Numbered from the stretch's first letter, positions 34,961-43,628 are shown. The stretch: 64,000 bases of DNA from Polyangiaceae bacterium (GCA_020846005.1 JADLEQ010000085.1:1-64000), one strand, 5' to 3'. Notes: generated from the letters alone by a model not told the origin. Numbers and translations are program-made.

Positions 34961-36466
34961 TCAGCGGGCGTACGGGTTCGGTCGCGTGCCACGCGTCGGC
35001 GGCCGCGTCGCGGGCGGCGCCGACGTCGGCGGCGGCTCCTCGCGCGTCGGAGGCGGTGCGCCGGAGGGGGGCGCGGTCGGCGCGGGCCCGGCCGAGGCGG
35101 GCGCGGGCGCGGAGTCGGCGCCGCGGGCGCCCTTCGTCGGGCGTCGCGCAGCGCCGCCACCCCGCAGCGCGGGCAGGTCGTCGACGGAGACCACGCCGGG
35201 CTCGTCCGGCGCTGCCGGGTCGAAGTCCGCTGCGGGCGACGCCGAACCGCCGCCGGCGGCGGCCGTGCCCGGCTCGGGCTGGGTGAGCCAAGCGATCGCG
35301 CCGACGAGGGCGGCGGCCGTGGCGAGCGCGCCGAGCACCAGCGGGACCCGGCTCGAACGGAACGCGGGGAGGGATTCATCCACCGCGCGGGTCGTGGCGA
35401 GCTGCGGCGTGACCTGCCCGCCGGTGGGCGGGAGATCGGTCGCGGAGTGGCTCTCGAGCCGAGCCTCCCCATCGAACACGATCTCGATCTCGTCGCCGCC
35501 GTCCGCCAGGCCCTCGGCGCCGGGGATCGACGCGAACGCCGACGACGGCGCCGCGCGCGCCGCGGCGCCCGGATCGCTGGCGAGCGGGAGCATCTCGGCC
35601 CGAACGGCCGCCTGCATCGCGATCGCGCTCGGCCACCGGCGCTTCTTTTCGTACTCCAGCGCGCGGTCCACGATCGAGGCCACGTCGGGCGGTAGCTCGG
35701 GCGCCACGTTCGCGATGGGTCGCGCGCGCGCAGTGATGGCGAGCGCGACCGACTCGTTCAGCGTGCCGCCCTGGTGGACGAGCTCGCCGGTGAGCAGGGT
35801 GAACATCGTGGCGCCCGCCGCCCAGATGTCCGTCTGCGCGTCCACCTCGTCCCAGCGCCCGCGCGCCTGCTCCGGCGCCATGAACGCCGGGGTGCCGAGC
35901 GTCGTCCCCGGCTCCGTCTGCGCGTCGTCCGAGTGCGTGTCGGGGGCGTCGCGGAGGTGCGCGATGCCGAAATCGAGTACCTTCACGACGCCCTTCCGCG
36001 TGAGGAAGAGGTTCTCCGGCTTGATGTCGCGGTGGACGATCCCCTGCGCGTGCGCGGCCGTCAGCGTGGCCAGGAGCTGCTCCGCGATCGCGAGGACCTC
36101 ACCGACGCTCAGGCGGCCGCCCTTGCGCGCCTGCCTCGCCTGCGCCGTCTCGCCGCTGAGCAGCTCCATCACGAGGAACGCGGAGCCGTCCTCCGCGATG
36201 TCGTCGTCGTCCACTCGGACGGCGCCTCGATGGCCGACCGAGTTCGCGACGTAGCCCTCGCGCTGGAAGCGCTCGCGGATCGGGCGGATCCGGCTGAGCT
36301 CGCGGTGGAGCACCTTCACCGCCACCTGCTTCTTGTTCCGGTGCGTGGCCGCGTACACCGCCGCCGTCCCGCCGACCCCGAGCAGGCGATCGAGCCGGTA
36401 CTTCCCGGCAAGTAACGTGCCGACGCGCGCCTCGGCGGCGCTCTGCGGGTCGTCCGCCTCGTGCAT
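34961..36466 (-). CDS. Ser/Thr protein kinase with C-terminal membrane helix
   Basis: 501 aa Hanks-type kinase. N-terminal catalytic domain (about residues 20-285) with LLGVGGTAAVYAA, VAVKVLH, HRDIKPENLFL, DFGIAHL and MAPEQARGRWDEVDAQTDIWA. A linker, one membrane helix near residues 377-400 (LVLGALATAAALVGAIAWL) and a Pro/Ala/Thr-rich tail, presumably outside the membrane, complete it. It lies just downstream of recO; the 44-bp gap to the next ACAD makes co-transcription possible. Confidence 0.95.
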   Translation of the reverse strand: MHEADDPQSAAEARVGTLLAGKYRLDRLLGVGGTAAVYAATHRNKKQVAVKVLHRELSRIRPIRERFQREGYVANSVGHRGAVRVDDDDIAEDGSAFLVMELLSGETAQARQARKGGRLSVGEVLAIAEQLLATLTAAHAQGIVHRDIKPENLFLTRKGVVKVLDFGIAHLRDAPDTHSDDAQTEPGTTLGTPAFMAPEQARGRWDEVDAQTDIWAAGATMFTLLTGELVHQGGTLNESVALAITARARPIANVAPELPPDVASIVDRALEYEKKRRWPSAIAMQAAVRAEMLPLASDPGAAARAAPSSAFASIPGAEGLADGGDEIEIVFDGEARLESHSATDLPPTGGQVTPQLATTRAVDESLPAFRSSRVPLVLGALATAAALVGAIAWLTQPEPGTAAAGGGSASPAADFDPAAPDEPGVVSVDDLPALRGGGAARRPTKGARGADSAPAPASAGPAPTAPPSGAPPPTREEPPPTSAPPATRPPTRGTRPNPYAR

Positions 36467-36532
36467 GACTGGCCAGCGGAGGCTAGCACCGGCTCCGTGG
36501 CCGCGGCACCTATCCGGGATCCAGGGCCCGGG

Positions 36533-37234
36533 TCAGCTCGCGTGGAGCTCGAGGATCTGGTCCACCAGGGCCGCGCCGAGCCGGGCGTCGTCGGCGAGGA
36601 GGCCGCCGCCGCCCTGTAGCGCCTGCGCGAGCCGGGAACGCCGCGGCGCGTCGATCACCTGACGGCCACCGCCGCAGGCGCGGCACACCAGGCCTCCGCG
36701 GCGCGCGTCCACGCTCGCCGCGCGCGCCTCCGGACATGGGCGGCCGCAGCCCACGCAAGCCCCCAAGTCGAGGCCCCACCCGAGCGTCGCCACGAGCGCC
36801 AGGCCGGCCTCCGCCGCCGCGGCGTCCGGCCCGCGTGGGTCACCGGCGTCCAGGGCGTCGAGCGCGCGCGACACCTCGGCCCAGACCCGCGGTTCGGGCG
36901 CGCGCTGCGGCGTCGCGCGCCGCACCCAGCCGAGCAGGCGGCTCGCGGCCTCCATCCGCGCCAGGTCGCTCGCGAGCGCCAGCCGCGGGCGGGACAGCCG
37001 TGAGCCCCGGAGCGCGACCAGCTCGCCTCCGCCTCGCGGGCCGAGCTCGAGCTCGAGCTCGTGGAAGGGCTCGAGGCTCCCCGCGAACCGCCGGCGGCTG
37101 GCCCGGGCGCCGCGCGCGAGGCAGGCGAGCTGCCCGTACGCTTCGGTGAACACCGCGACGACCAGGTCGGCCTCGCCGTAGTCGGTGCGCCGCAGCAGCA
37201 GCGCACGCGCCTCGCTCGACGGCCCCCGCGTCAT
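36533..37234 (-). CDS. recO: DNA repair protein RecO
   Basis: 233 aa. N-terminal OB-fold starts EARALLLRRTDYGEADLVV, then the conserved region LACLARGARASRRRFAG; the C-terminal domain has the zinc finger C-x2-C...C-x2-C (CVGCGRPCPEA and CRACGG). RecO loads RecA on SSB-coated DNA with RecR. It lies 19 bp after the RodZ-like gene and before the kinase gene; the grouping with pilus and cell-shape genes is a chromosomal feature to compare with other myxobacteria. Confidence 0.94.
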   Translation of the reverse strand: MTRGPSSEARALLLRRTDYGEADLVVAVFTEAYGQLACLARGARASRRRFAGSLEPFHELELELGPRGGGELVALRGSRLSRPRLALASDLARMEAASRLLGWVRRATPQRAPEPRVWAEVSRALDALDAGDPRGPDAAAAEAGLALVATLGWGLDLGACVGCGRPCPEARAASVDARRGGLVCRACGGGRQVIDAPRRSRLAQALQGGGGLLADDARLGAALVDQILELHAS

Positions 37235-37253
37235 CGCGACGCCCGGGCGCCGT

Positions 37254-37676
37254 TCACGCGCCGCGGCTTGCCGCCGGCCGCGACGACAGCTCCTGCGGCA
37301 CGTCGTCTCCCCGCGGGCGCAGGACGATGCTGAGCGCGAGCGTGAACAGGATGAGCAGCAGCACGAACGCGACCGCGACGCCGATCCGGCGGCGCCGCGC
37401 CGGCCGAACCGGGCTGGTGATGGGGAGGGGGGTGACCCACGCGACGCGGCGGCTCGAGGTGTAGCGAGCGAGCACGTCCTCCGGTGGCAGGCCGAGCGCG
37501 CGCGCGTACGCGCGGAGGAAGCCGCGCACGAACACCTCGCCGGGGAGCTCGTCGAATTGGTCGGCCTCGATGCGCTCCACGCTCGACGACGGCACGCGCG
37601 TCGAGCGCGCGATCTCCTCGACGCTCATGCGCCGGGCTTCCCGCTCGCGGCGGAGGTACGCTCCCACGCTCTCCAT
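37254..37676 (-). CDS. RodZ-like helix-turn-helix membrane protein
   Basis: 140 aa. An N-terminal HTH_25 domain (YLRREREARRMSVEEIARST...VFVRGFLRAYARALGL, about residues 6-70) and one membrane helix near residues 97-117 (IGVAVAFVLLLILFTLALS). RodZ anchors MreB to the membrane through this cytoplasmic HTH. Standard RodZ has a longer periplasmic DUF4115 domain; here only about 20 residues follow the helix, so it is a short form. It lies 15 bp after the Tgl-like gene and 19 bp before recO. Confidence 0.85.
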   Translation of the reverse strand: MESVGAYLRREREARRMSVEEIARSTRVPSSSVERIEADQFDELPGEVFVRGFLRAYARALGLPPEDVLARYTSSRRVAWVTPLPITSPVRPARRRRIGVAVAFVLLLILFTLALSIVLRPRGDDVPQELSSRPAASRGA

Positions 37677-37691
37677 GGCGAGGGGCCGAGC

Positions 37692-38492
37692 CTACTTCAG
37701 CTTGCGGCGGAGCGTCGCGCATTCGCGTCCGGCGGGCGTCGAGGCGGAGAGCTCGACGCAGCGGTCGAGGTCGGCCAGGGCGTCCGCCGGGCGGCCGAGG
37801 GCGACCAGGACCCGCCCGCGCGCGGCGAAGCCGTCCTGCAGCGCCCGGCAGCCGGGGTCGTCCGTCCCGAGCGCGCGGTCGAGGGCCTCGAGGGCCCTGG
37901 CGAGCTGGCGCTTGCGCTCGAACGCGATCCCTAGCCGGAACGCCCCGACGCAGAACATCGGCTGGAGGGCCAGGGAGCGCTCCAGGGCGTCCACTGCCCG
38001 ATCGAGCGACCCGCGCTCGAGGTACGCCCAGCCGAGGTTGCCCCAGGCGTTCTCCGGGGTCTCGTAGAGGATGTCCTGGGTGAGGGGCGTGAGCACCGCG
38101 ATGGCTTCGTCGTACTTCCGGCGGTGGACGAGGACGACCCCGAGGGTGTTCCTGGCCTCGCGGTAGTCCTCCCGCACCGCCAGCGCCTGCCGCGCGTAGC
38201 GCTCGGACTCCTCCAGGCGGCAGTCAGCGGCGTCGCGCCGGCAGAAATCGAGGTAGATCAGCGCGACGAGGTGCGCGGCCTCGGCGTTCTCTTCGTCGTG
38301 CCCGACCGCGGCGAGCGCGTGCCCGAGCGCCTTCCTCGGGTTGCCTTGGCTGAGCCACGCGTCTCGCGCGAGGTCGTACTCGCTCTCGCTGATGCGACTC
38401 GGGTCGCCGGCGGGCTCGCCCCCGGCTGCCCCGCAGCCGGCCCACAGGGCGGCGCAGAGCCCCATCGACGCTGCGGTTGCGCGGCGGGACAC
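37692..38492 (-). CDS. tgl: Tgl/PilF-like TPR lipoprotein for PilQ assembly
   Basis: 266 aa. Signal peptide with Cys in ALWAGC-G (near residue 20), then about six TPR helix pairs, e.g. ALGHALAAVGHDEENAEAAH, RQALAVREDYREARNTLGVV, NAWGNLGWAYLERGSLDRA and ALDRALGTDDPGCRAL. This is the architecture of Myxococcus Tgl, an outer-membrane lipoprotein needed for PilQ secretin assembly and for contact-dependent stimulation of motility. The name is inferred from TPR pattern, length and lipobox, not from alignment. No pil genes adjoin it; the pilT-type gene is 13 kb away. Confidence 0.75.
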   Translation of the reverse strand: MSRRATAASMGLCAALWAGCGAAGGEPAGDPSRISESEYDLARDAWLSQGNPRKALGHALAAVGHDEENAEAAHLVALIYLDFCRRDAADCRLEESERYARQALAVREDYREARNTLGVVLVHRRKYDEAIAVLTPLTQDILYETPENAWGNLGWAYLERGSLDRAVDALERSLALQPMFCVGAFRLGIAFERKRQLARALEALDRALGTDDPGCRALQDGFAARGRVLVALGRPADALADLDRCVELSASTPAGRECATLRRKLK

Positions 38493-38577
38493 GATGGAGC
38501 CCTGTAACAGCGCGGCGCGGGGGCGTCAAACGCTCAGCGGGCCAGACGTTCAGTCCCGTGCGCCAGCGCGGGCGGCG

Positions 38578-39240
38578 CTATTCGCCGGGCGCCGCGCCGC
38601 GGATCTGCTGCTTCAGCGCCAGCAGGGACGAGAGCTCGCGCAGCGCCGCCGGGTCCGGCACCTCCACGCGCTCGTCGCGCACTCGCACGTAGCCCTGGTC
38701 CCGCAGCTCCTGGACGACGCGCTTCACGGTGTCCACGTCCAGCCCGACGCGCGTCGAGAGATCGAGGGGCGAGAGCGCGAGCGCGGCGCCGTCGCCGTGG
38801 TGCTGCGCCGCCTTGAGGAGCGCCAGCACGATCCTGGCCTGGCCGTCGCGGAGCATCGAGAGCTCGATCTGATCCTCGGCCTCGATCAGCCGGCGCACGA
38901 GCTGCTGCACGACGCGCCCGCCGACGGCCGCGTTCGTCTCGAGCACCTGGCCCAGCGTGTCGGGCGCGAGCGCGAGCGCCGCGCCGTCGCCGAGCGCGAT
39001 GGCCGTCGAGCTGCGGACGCTCCCGGGCACCAGCGCGCCCTCGCCGAAGAAGTCGCCGGGGCGCAGCACGCGGAGTCCACGCTCGACCCCGCCCGCGCGC
39101 TTGATCAAGCGGACCCTCCCCTCCTGCAGCAGGTACGCCTCGGTAGCGGGCGATCCCTCCTCGAACAACACGTCGCCCGCGCGGAAGGCGCGGCCGAAGC
39201 GCGAGGTGAGCCGCTGCGCGACGTCGTCCTGGGGGGCCAC
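38578..39240 (-). CDS. Crp/Fnr-family transcriptional regulator
   Basis: 220 aa. Cyclic-nucleotide-binding fold (about residues 15-115: GDVLFEEGSPATEAYLLQEG, VLRPGDFFGEGALVPGSVRSS) and a C-terminal winged helix (LSTRVGLDVDTVKRVVQELR, about residues 165-185). The phosphate-binding cassette reads FFGEGALVPGSVRSS, where the cAMP-contacting R-S-x is kept, so ligand binding is plausible. Target genes are unknown. It sits between tsaB and the Tgl-like gene with gaps of 75 and 85 bp. Confidence 0.92.
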   Translation of the reverse strand: MAPQDDVAQRLTSRFGRAFRAGDVLFEEGSPATEAYLLQEGRVRLIKRAGGVERGLRVLRPGDFFGEGALVPGSVRSSTAIALGDGAALALAPDTLGQVLETNAAVGGRVVQQLVRRLIEAEDQIELSMLRDGQARIVLALLKAAQHHGDGAALALSPLDLSTRVGLDVDTVKRVVQELRDQGYVRVRDERVEVPDPAALRELSSLLALKQQIRGAAPGE

Positions 39241-39315
39241 GCGGAGAGCCTACCGAGCCTCGGGCGCGGCGGCCATGGGAGCGGGCCGGCCGACGGGCTC
39301 GTACCGGCGGCGTCC

Positions 39316-40011
39316 TCAGCCGTCGCCCAGGGCCGGGACCAGCACCCTCAGCTCGGGGCGCCTGGCGTCGGCTTCCCGGACGTACTCGGGCTCGGCCGGG
39401 TGCTCGCCGGGCTCCAGTCGCTCGGCGAGCTGGCCGACGACGGCGGCGTGCGGGAGATCCGCGCGCTCGTCCTGGAACCACCCGAGGGGAGGCGCGGCGT
39501 CCCGCTCGAGGAGCGCGGCGGCCTCGCCCACGAGGACGACCGGCTCGGCGCCGAGCGCCCGAGCGATCCAGGCGCGTGCCTCGCCGACGGGCAGCGCGGC
39601 GGCCGGCCAGCGCACCGCGCCGAGCGCGTCGTACACGGCGACGAACAGCTCGCCTCGGCGGGCGTCGGTGCAGCAGACTCGAGCGCCGCCCACGCCCGCG
39701 GGAACGGCCGCGGCCATCGCCCGGAGTGACCCGACGCCGACGCACGGCACGCCGAGCCCGAGCGCGATCCCCTGGGCGAGCGCCAGGCCGATCCGGAGCC
39801 CGGTGAACGACCCGGGACCCCGCCCCGCCGCCACGCGATCGATGGCGCCGCGCTTCCACCCCGCCTCGGCGAGGACACCCTCCAGCAGCCCGGGGAGGCG
39901 CTCGGCGTGCTGGTCGATCGCGTCGTGGGAGCGGCTGGCGATCACGCGGCCGTCCTCGACGGCGGCGACCGTCCCGCGGCGGGAGGAGGTCTCGAACGCG
40001 AGGACTCGCAC
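39316..40011 (-). CDS. tsaB: tRNA threonylcarbamoyladenosine biosynthesis protein TsaB
   Basis: 231 aa ASKHA-fold protein: VLAFETSSRRGTVAAVEDG, the QHAERLPGLL segment, GRGPGSFTGLRIGLALAQG and EPEYVREADAR near the C-terminus. TsaB partners TsaD and TsaE in making t6A at position 37 of ANN-decoding tRNAs. Full length. Divergent from the PP2C gene across 68 bp. Confidence 0.94.
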   Translation of the reverse strand: MRVLAFETSSRRGTVAAVEDGRVIASRSHDAIDQHAERLPGLLEGVLAEAGWKRGAIDRVAAGRGPGSFTGLRIGLALAQGIALGLGVPCVGVGSLRAMAAAVPAGVGGARVCCTDARRGELFVAVYDALGAVRWPAAALPVGEARAWIARALGAEPVVLVGEAAALLERDAAPPLGWFQDERADLPHAAVVGQLAERLEPGEHPAEPEYVREADARRPELRVLVPALGDG

Positions 40012-40079
40012 CGGTCGCGGGTACCGCGCGGCGTCGTCGGGGGCAAGCCGGACCGGCGGGCTGGTGTAGGCTGGCGGCG

Positions 40080-41333
40080 GTGTTCCAGATCCTGCCTCGG
40101 TTCGACTACCGCGTGGACTGTGGCGTCGCGCAGAGTCTCGGGCCCGTGCGCGAGACGCAGGAGGACGCGATCCTCTCGGCGCCCGAGCACGGGCTCTTCG
40201 TCGTCGCGGACGGCATGGGAGGGCACGCGGCAGGCGAGGTCGCGTCGGCGCTCGCGCTCGAGGCCGTCCGCGACCAGCTCGCGGACCGTCGCGCGCTGCG
40301 CGTGGCGGAGGCCTACGTCACGGCCCCGGACTTGGGCGCGCGGCGGCGCGTGTTCGCCCTGCTGCGCCAGGTGGTGGAGGGCGCGAATCGGGCCGTTCGG
40401 GAGCGCGCCGGCGCCGACGAGGCGCTCCGCGGCATGGGCACGACGCTGGATGTCGTCTGGCTCCTCCGGGGGCACGCGTTCCTCGCGCACGCCGGGGATG
40501 GCCGCGTCTACCTCGCCCGCGCCAGCGCGGTCCTCCAGCTGACACAGGATCACGGCGAGCTCGACACGCTGCGATCGGAGGGGCGCGTCAGCCCGCTCGG
40601 TCGGCGCCGCGCGGCGGGCGACCGCCTGCTGAACGCAGTCGGCCTGGCGGACGAGATCACCGTCGACACGTCGTTCGTCGCCGTAGGCCGCGGCGACCGC
40701 CTGCTTCTGTGCACGGACGGCGTGCACGGGCCGCTCGGCGACGAGGCGCGGCTCGGCGAGCTGCTCCGGCGGGGCGACGCGCGGGCGGCGTCGAGCGCCC
40801 TCGTCCACGCCGCGTGCGAGCGCGGACGCGACAACGCCACGGCCGTCGTCCTCGAGATCGGGGAGCGCTTCGTGAGCCGCGCGGAGGCGCATCCGCAGCT
40901 CGCGTCCGCTGATCTGGAGTCCGTCCGCGCGAGCCCGCTCTTCGCCGGGATGCCCCCGGCGCAGGTGTGGGCGGCGCTGTCGATCGCGGTGGAGGTGGAG
41001 CTCGGCGTCGAAGCCACCGTCCCGTGCGCGGTGGCGAGCGACCTGGTCACGTACGTGGTGCTGGAGGGCATCATCGCCGCGGGCGGGCGGCGCGTCGCCG
41101 CAGGGGCGCTCCTCTTTCCCGAGTCCTTGGTCGGGGTGTGGTCGGGCGGCGCGCTCCCTCGCGTCGAAGAGCCCGCGCGCCTCCTCCGCTTCCGGCAGGA
41201 TGACTTCCTCGAGATCTGCGACGGCGACCCGGCGCTCTCGGCCGCGCTCCACCGGCGGCTCGCCGCGCACCTCGCGCGGGCGAGCGGCGGCGGGCGCGCG
41301 AGCGTGCCCCCGCCTCCCGGGGGCGCGGCGTGA
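40080..41333 (+). CDS. PP2C protein phosphatase fused to a cyclic-nucleotide-binding-like domain
   Basis: 417 aa, GTG start. N-terminal PPM/PP2C phosphatase (about residues 10-265) with VRETQEDAIL, VVADGMGGHAAGE, GMGTTLDVV, AHAGDGRVYLAR, LLLCTDGVHGPL and RDNATAVVLEI; the metal-binding Asp residues are present. The C-terminal ~130 residues resemble a cNMP domain (LFAGMPPAQVWAALS, YVVLEGIIAAGG, LLFPESLVG, EEPARLLRFRQDDFLEI) but lack the usual R-x-A phosphate cassette, so nucleotide binding is doubtful. It could dephosphorylate kinase targets under an allosteric signal. The fusion is unusual to me. Confidence 0.9.
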   Translation: MFQILPRFDYRVDCGVAQSLGPVRETQEDAILSAPEHGLFVVADGMGGHAAGEVASALALEAVRDQLADRRALRVAEAYVTAPDLGARRRVFALLRQVVEGANRAVRERAGADEALRGMGTTLDVVWLLRGHAFLAHAGDGRVYLARASAVLQLTQDHGELDTLRSEGRVSPLGRRRAAGDRLLNAVGLADEITVDTSFVAVGRGDRLLLCTDGVHGPLGDEARLGELLRRGDARAASSALVHAACERGRDNATAVVLEIGERFVSRAEAHPQLASADLESVRASPLFAGMPPAQVWAALSIAVEVELGVEATVPCAVASDLVTYVVLEGIIAAGGRRVAAGALLFPESLVGVWSGGALPRVEEPARLLRFRQDDFLEICDGDPALSAALHRRLAAHLARASGGGRASVPPPPGGAA

Positions 41334-41361
41334 GATTCGTGGGGGTCAGGCGATCTTTTCC

Positions 41362-41389
41362 TTGCGCTCCGCGCCGGCTCGGCTAGCTT
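41362..41389 (+). promoter_or_regulatory. Candidate sigma-70 promoter of tRNA-Pro
   Basis: TTGCGC (41362-41367) and TAGCTT (41384-41389) with a 16-bp spacer, preceded by a T-rich stretch (CTTTTCC). Between the promoter and the tRNA there is a 7-bp hairpin, CCCTCGC (41399-41405) with GCGAGGG (41419-41425), possibly a processing site in the 5' leader. Confidence 0.45.
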
Positions 41390-41429
41390 GCGCGCCAGCC
41401 CTCGCCCCCTCTCCGGGAGCGAGGGTGGC

Positions 41430-41504
41430 CGGGGCGTAGCGCAGCCTGGTTAGCGCACTAGACTGGGGGTCTAGGGGTCGTGGGTTCGAATCCCGCCGCC
41501 CCGA
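41430..41504 (+). tRNA. tRNA-Pro (GGG)
   Basis: 75 nt. Acceptor CGGGGCG pairs with CGCCCCG, anticodon stem CTAGA/TCTAG, anticodon loop CTGGGGG with GGG, T stem GTGGG/CCCGC. The 3' CCA is not encoded (CGG follows the discriminator A), in contrast to tRNA-Phe in this window. Confidence 0.95.
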
Positions 41505-41635
41505 CGGCCATGGATCGCCACGCAGGACTCGGGCCACGCGCCCGTCCTGCGGGGCGGCTCCACCTTGCGTTCGCGGGCCGTCGGGCGCGGCGTGCCGGTC
41601 GACCCTCGCCCTCGGGCGCGCTAACGTGGGTGACG

Positions 41636-42457
41636 ATGAGGCACATCCCCGATCGGGTGACGGACAGGGGGCTCGACTTGCTCGGCGGAGCGCTGCTCGT
41701 CGCTCGCAACGAGTACCCGAACCTCGACGAGGCGGCCGTCGTGCGCGAGATCGACGCACTCGGTGCCACCCTCGCGCTCCGCCTGGCGGATCGACCGACC
41801 GCCGAGGCGCAGGCGCGCGAGCTCGCGCGCCTGCTGGTCGATGAGGAGGGGTTCTGCGGCGACGAGACGGGCTACCGCGACGCGCGCAACTCCTACGTGA
41901 ACGACGTGCTCGCGCGTCGGCGGGGCATCCCGATCACGCTCAGCGTGGTCTGGGTCGAGGTCGCGCGCCGGGCCGGCATCGCCGCCAGCAGCGTGCCCTT
42001 CCACGGGTATTTCCTCGTGCGACTCGACGGCCCGAAGCCGGGCTCCCGGGTCCTCGTCGACCCGTGCAGCCACGGTCGCGTCGTCACCGACTCCACGCTG
42101 GTGCGCTTGCGGGCGGCGTCCACGGGCGCGTCGATCGTCCCGGACGAGCGGGAGCTGGCGCCCGCCGACGGCCGGGTGGTAGTCGTCCGCCTGCTGCTGA
42201 ACCTGCGGAGCCTCCACGCCGCGCGCGGGGACTACTCGCGGCTCCTCGTGGTGCTGGATCGGCTGGTCGACCTGCTCCCCGGCTCGCCGGAGCAGCTGCG
42301 TGATCGTGGTCTGGTCACGGCGCGCATGGGCGCTCCGCTCGCGGCGCGGGCGGATCTCGAGGAGTACGTGCGCCTCGCGCCGCGCGCGGACGACGTCGAC
42401 CACGTCCGCCGCGTCATCGCGCGACTCGCCGAGCGAGACGACGCCCCTGCGAGCTAG
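41636..42457 (+). CDS. SirB1-family transglutaminase-like protein
   Basis: 273 aa. N-terminal LLGGALLVARNEYPNLDEA and a transglutaminase-like core with YRDARNSYVNDVLARRRGIPITLSV (about residues 80-105), the conserved motif of the SirB1/DUF1815-type family; GFCGDETGY may hold a conserved Cys. The C-terminal part has a TPR-like helix pair (LVVLDRLVDLLPGSPEQLRD). Function in the family is not settled. The start codon ATG 41636 is preceded by an in-frame GTG at 41630. Confidence 0.78.
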   Translation: MRHIPDRVTDRGLDLLGGALLVARNEYPNLDEAAVVREIDALGATLALRLADRPTAEAQARELARLLVDEEGFCGDETGYRDARNSYVNDVLARRRGIPITLSVVWVEVARRAGIAASSVPFHGYFLVRLDGPKPGSRVLVDPCSHGRVVTDSTLVRLRAASTGASIVPDERELAPADGRVVVVRLLLNLRSLHAARGDYSRLLVVLDRLVDLLPGSPEQLRDRGLVTARMGAPLAARADLEEYVRLAPRADDVDHVRRVIARLAERDDAPAS

Positions 42458-42735
42458 CGCTTCGCGCAGCTCCACGCGCCGAGCAGCACGAGCGCGCGCC
42501 GGCAGGTGACGGTGACCGAGGCGCCGCCCGACAGCGCGTAGTCGTACTCGTGGCCGAGGGGCGAGCGCTCCCCGCGCGTGACCTTCGCCGAACAGCCGGC
42601 GGCGCCGCACGCCGCGCGCTCCGCCTGCGCCATCACCTCGGTCGGGTCCCCGTAGACGTTGTTCAGCCCGAGCGCCGTCAGCCCGATCAGCGTCGCGCTG
42701 ACCAGCGGGCGGACCCACCGCGCCCGCTCGCTCAT
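42454..42735 (-). CDS. Small membrane-anchored or secreted protein, hypothetical
   Basis: 93 aa, overlapping the convergent SirB1 gene by four bases. N-terminal hydrophobic helix (VSATLIGLTALGL, about residues 12-26) and a mature part with four Cys (AACGAAGC near residue 42, TCRRALVLLGAWSC near 80) that could form two disulfides. No family recognised. The reading frame is uninterrupted and codon bias matches its neighbours, but it could be spurious. Confidence 0.5.
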   Translation of the reverse strand: MSERARWVRPLVSATLIGLTALGLNNVYGDPTEVMAQAERAACGAAGCSAKVTRGERSPLGHEYDYALSGGASVTVTCRRALVLLGAWSCAKR

Positions 42736-42751
42736 CGGCTCCGCGTCGGCG

Positions 42752-43345
42752 TCACCCGGCGACCTCGAGCTCGTAGAAGGGCGCCTCGGTCTCCTTGGAC
42801 CACCAGAGCCCGCAGCCGACGAACACGAAGTGCTTGGCGAGGATGCCCCGGTAGTACGAGCCGTTGCGGACGAAGATGTCGGTGTCCGTCAGGTTGGGAT
42901 CGCAGCGGTCCCGCAGATCCGCGCGGGTCGTCACCTCGACGTAGACGAGCCCGCGCGACATGGCGGCGATGTTGGCGATGGCGGGCGCCACGTCTGGGTC
43001 CGGGAGGTACTGGAGGACGCCCTGGCAGACGATGAGATCGTGCTTCTTCCGGTCGCGCCAGCGCGCGATGTCACGGTGCTGGAACCCGTGCTTCTTGCAC
43101 ATCGCCTGGCTGACCTCGGTGCCCACGTAGGTCACGCCCTTGGCGTTCTGCTCGATCCATCGCTGCCACAGCCCGATCCCGGCGCCGATGTCGAGGACGC
43201 TCTTCATCTCGATGCGGTTGTGCCGCGCGAACGCGAACACGAACTCGGCCAGGTGGGCGTGCTCCTCGGGCGAGACGACGCGTGTCTTCGGCGACTCGTA
43301 GAAGCGGTGGTAGTACGCCTCGTCGAAGCGCCGGAACCGATCCAT
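42752..43345 (-). CDS. Class I SAM-dependent methyltransferase
   Basis: 197 aa. Motif I is [14 protein letters not shown] (near residue 52), followed by [11 protein letters not shown] and [17 protein letters not shown], with a C-terminal Phe/Trp-rich part. Substrate unknown. ATG 43345 gives a family-like N-terminus ([15 protein letters not shown]). It is divergent from ahcY, the gene that removes the SAH product of such enzymes; the 283-bp gap between them is described separately. Confidence 0.88.
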   Translation of the reverse strand: MDRFRRFDEAYYHRFYESPKTRVVSPEEHAHLAEFVFAFARHNRIEMKSVLDIGAGIGLWQRWIEQNAKGVTYVGTEVSQAMCKKHGFQHRDIARWRDRKKHDLIVCQGVLQYLPDPDVAPAIANIAAMSRGLVYVEVTTRADLRDRCDPNLTDTDIFVRNGSYYRGILAKHFVFVGCGLWWSKETEAPFYELEVAG

Positions 43346-43628
43346 TCGGGCGAGTCTAGCCCGGAGGTCGCCCCGGTGTGTCCAGCAAAGCGGCGGGCCG
43401 CGCCGCCGGCGCCGGCTCGGCCCGCGCCGCCCCGCCGCCCCCCGCGGAGCCGGAGCGCGGCCCGGCGGCCGAGAATTGCCGTGCAATTGCGGGACGTTTC
43501 GCCACCTGAGGCGGCCCGAGGTGGCGCGCGCCGTGCCCGCCGTGCCAGAACGCCAGCGCCCCGGCCGCGCGCGGCCGGGCGCCCCCTGGCCCGGCCGGCC
43601 CACCCCGGCCCCCCATCCCCGAGGTCCC
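43346..43628. promoter_or_regulatory. Structured 283-bp divergent region upstream of ahcY
   Basis: Three inverted repeats are seen: AATTGC-CGT-GCAATT at 43474-43488, an AT-rich island that may be an operator; GCCACCT (43501-43507) with AGGTGGC (43519-43525); and a 13-bp GC stem with one bulge at 43556-43582, about 46 nt before the ATG. GAGG at 43621-43624 is the likely ribosome-binding site. I looked for the SAH-riboswitch core and could not match it. Confidence 0.5.

Noticed and set aside
32551-35472. A 973-codon frame joining the kinase region and both dehydrogenases
   Set aside because: Only the end (from 33711) is a recognisable acyl-CoA dehydrogenase; the rest is Arg-rich shadow of the neighbouring genes.
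43346-43628. SAH riboswitch before ahcY
   Set aside because: I could not match the conserved core; only generic hairpins are visible. A covariance search would decide.
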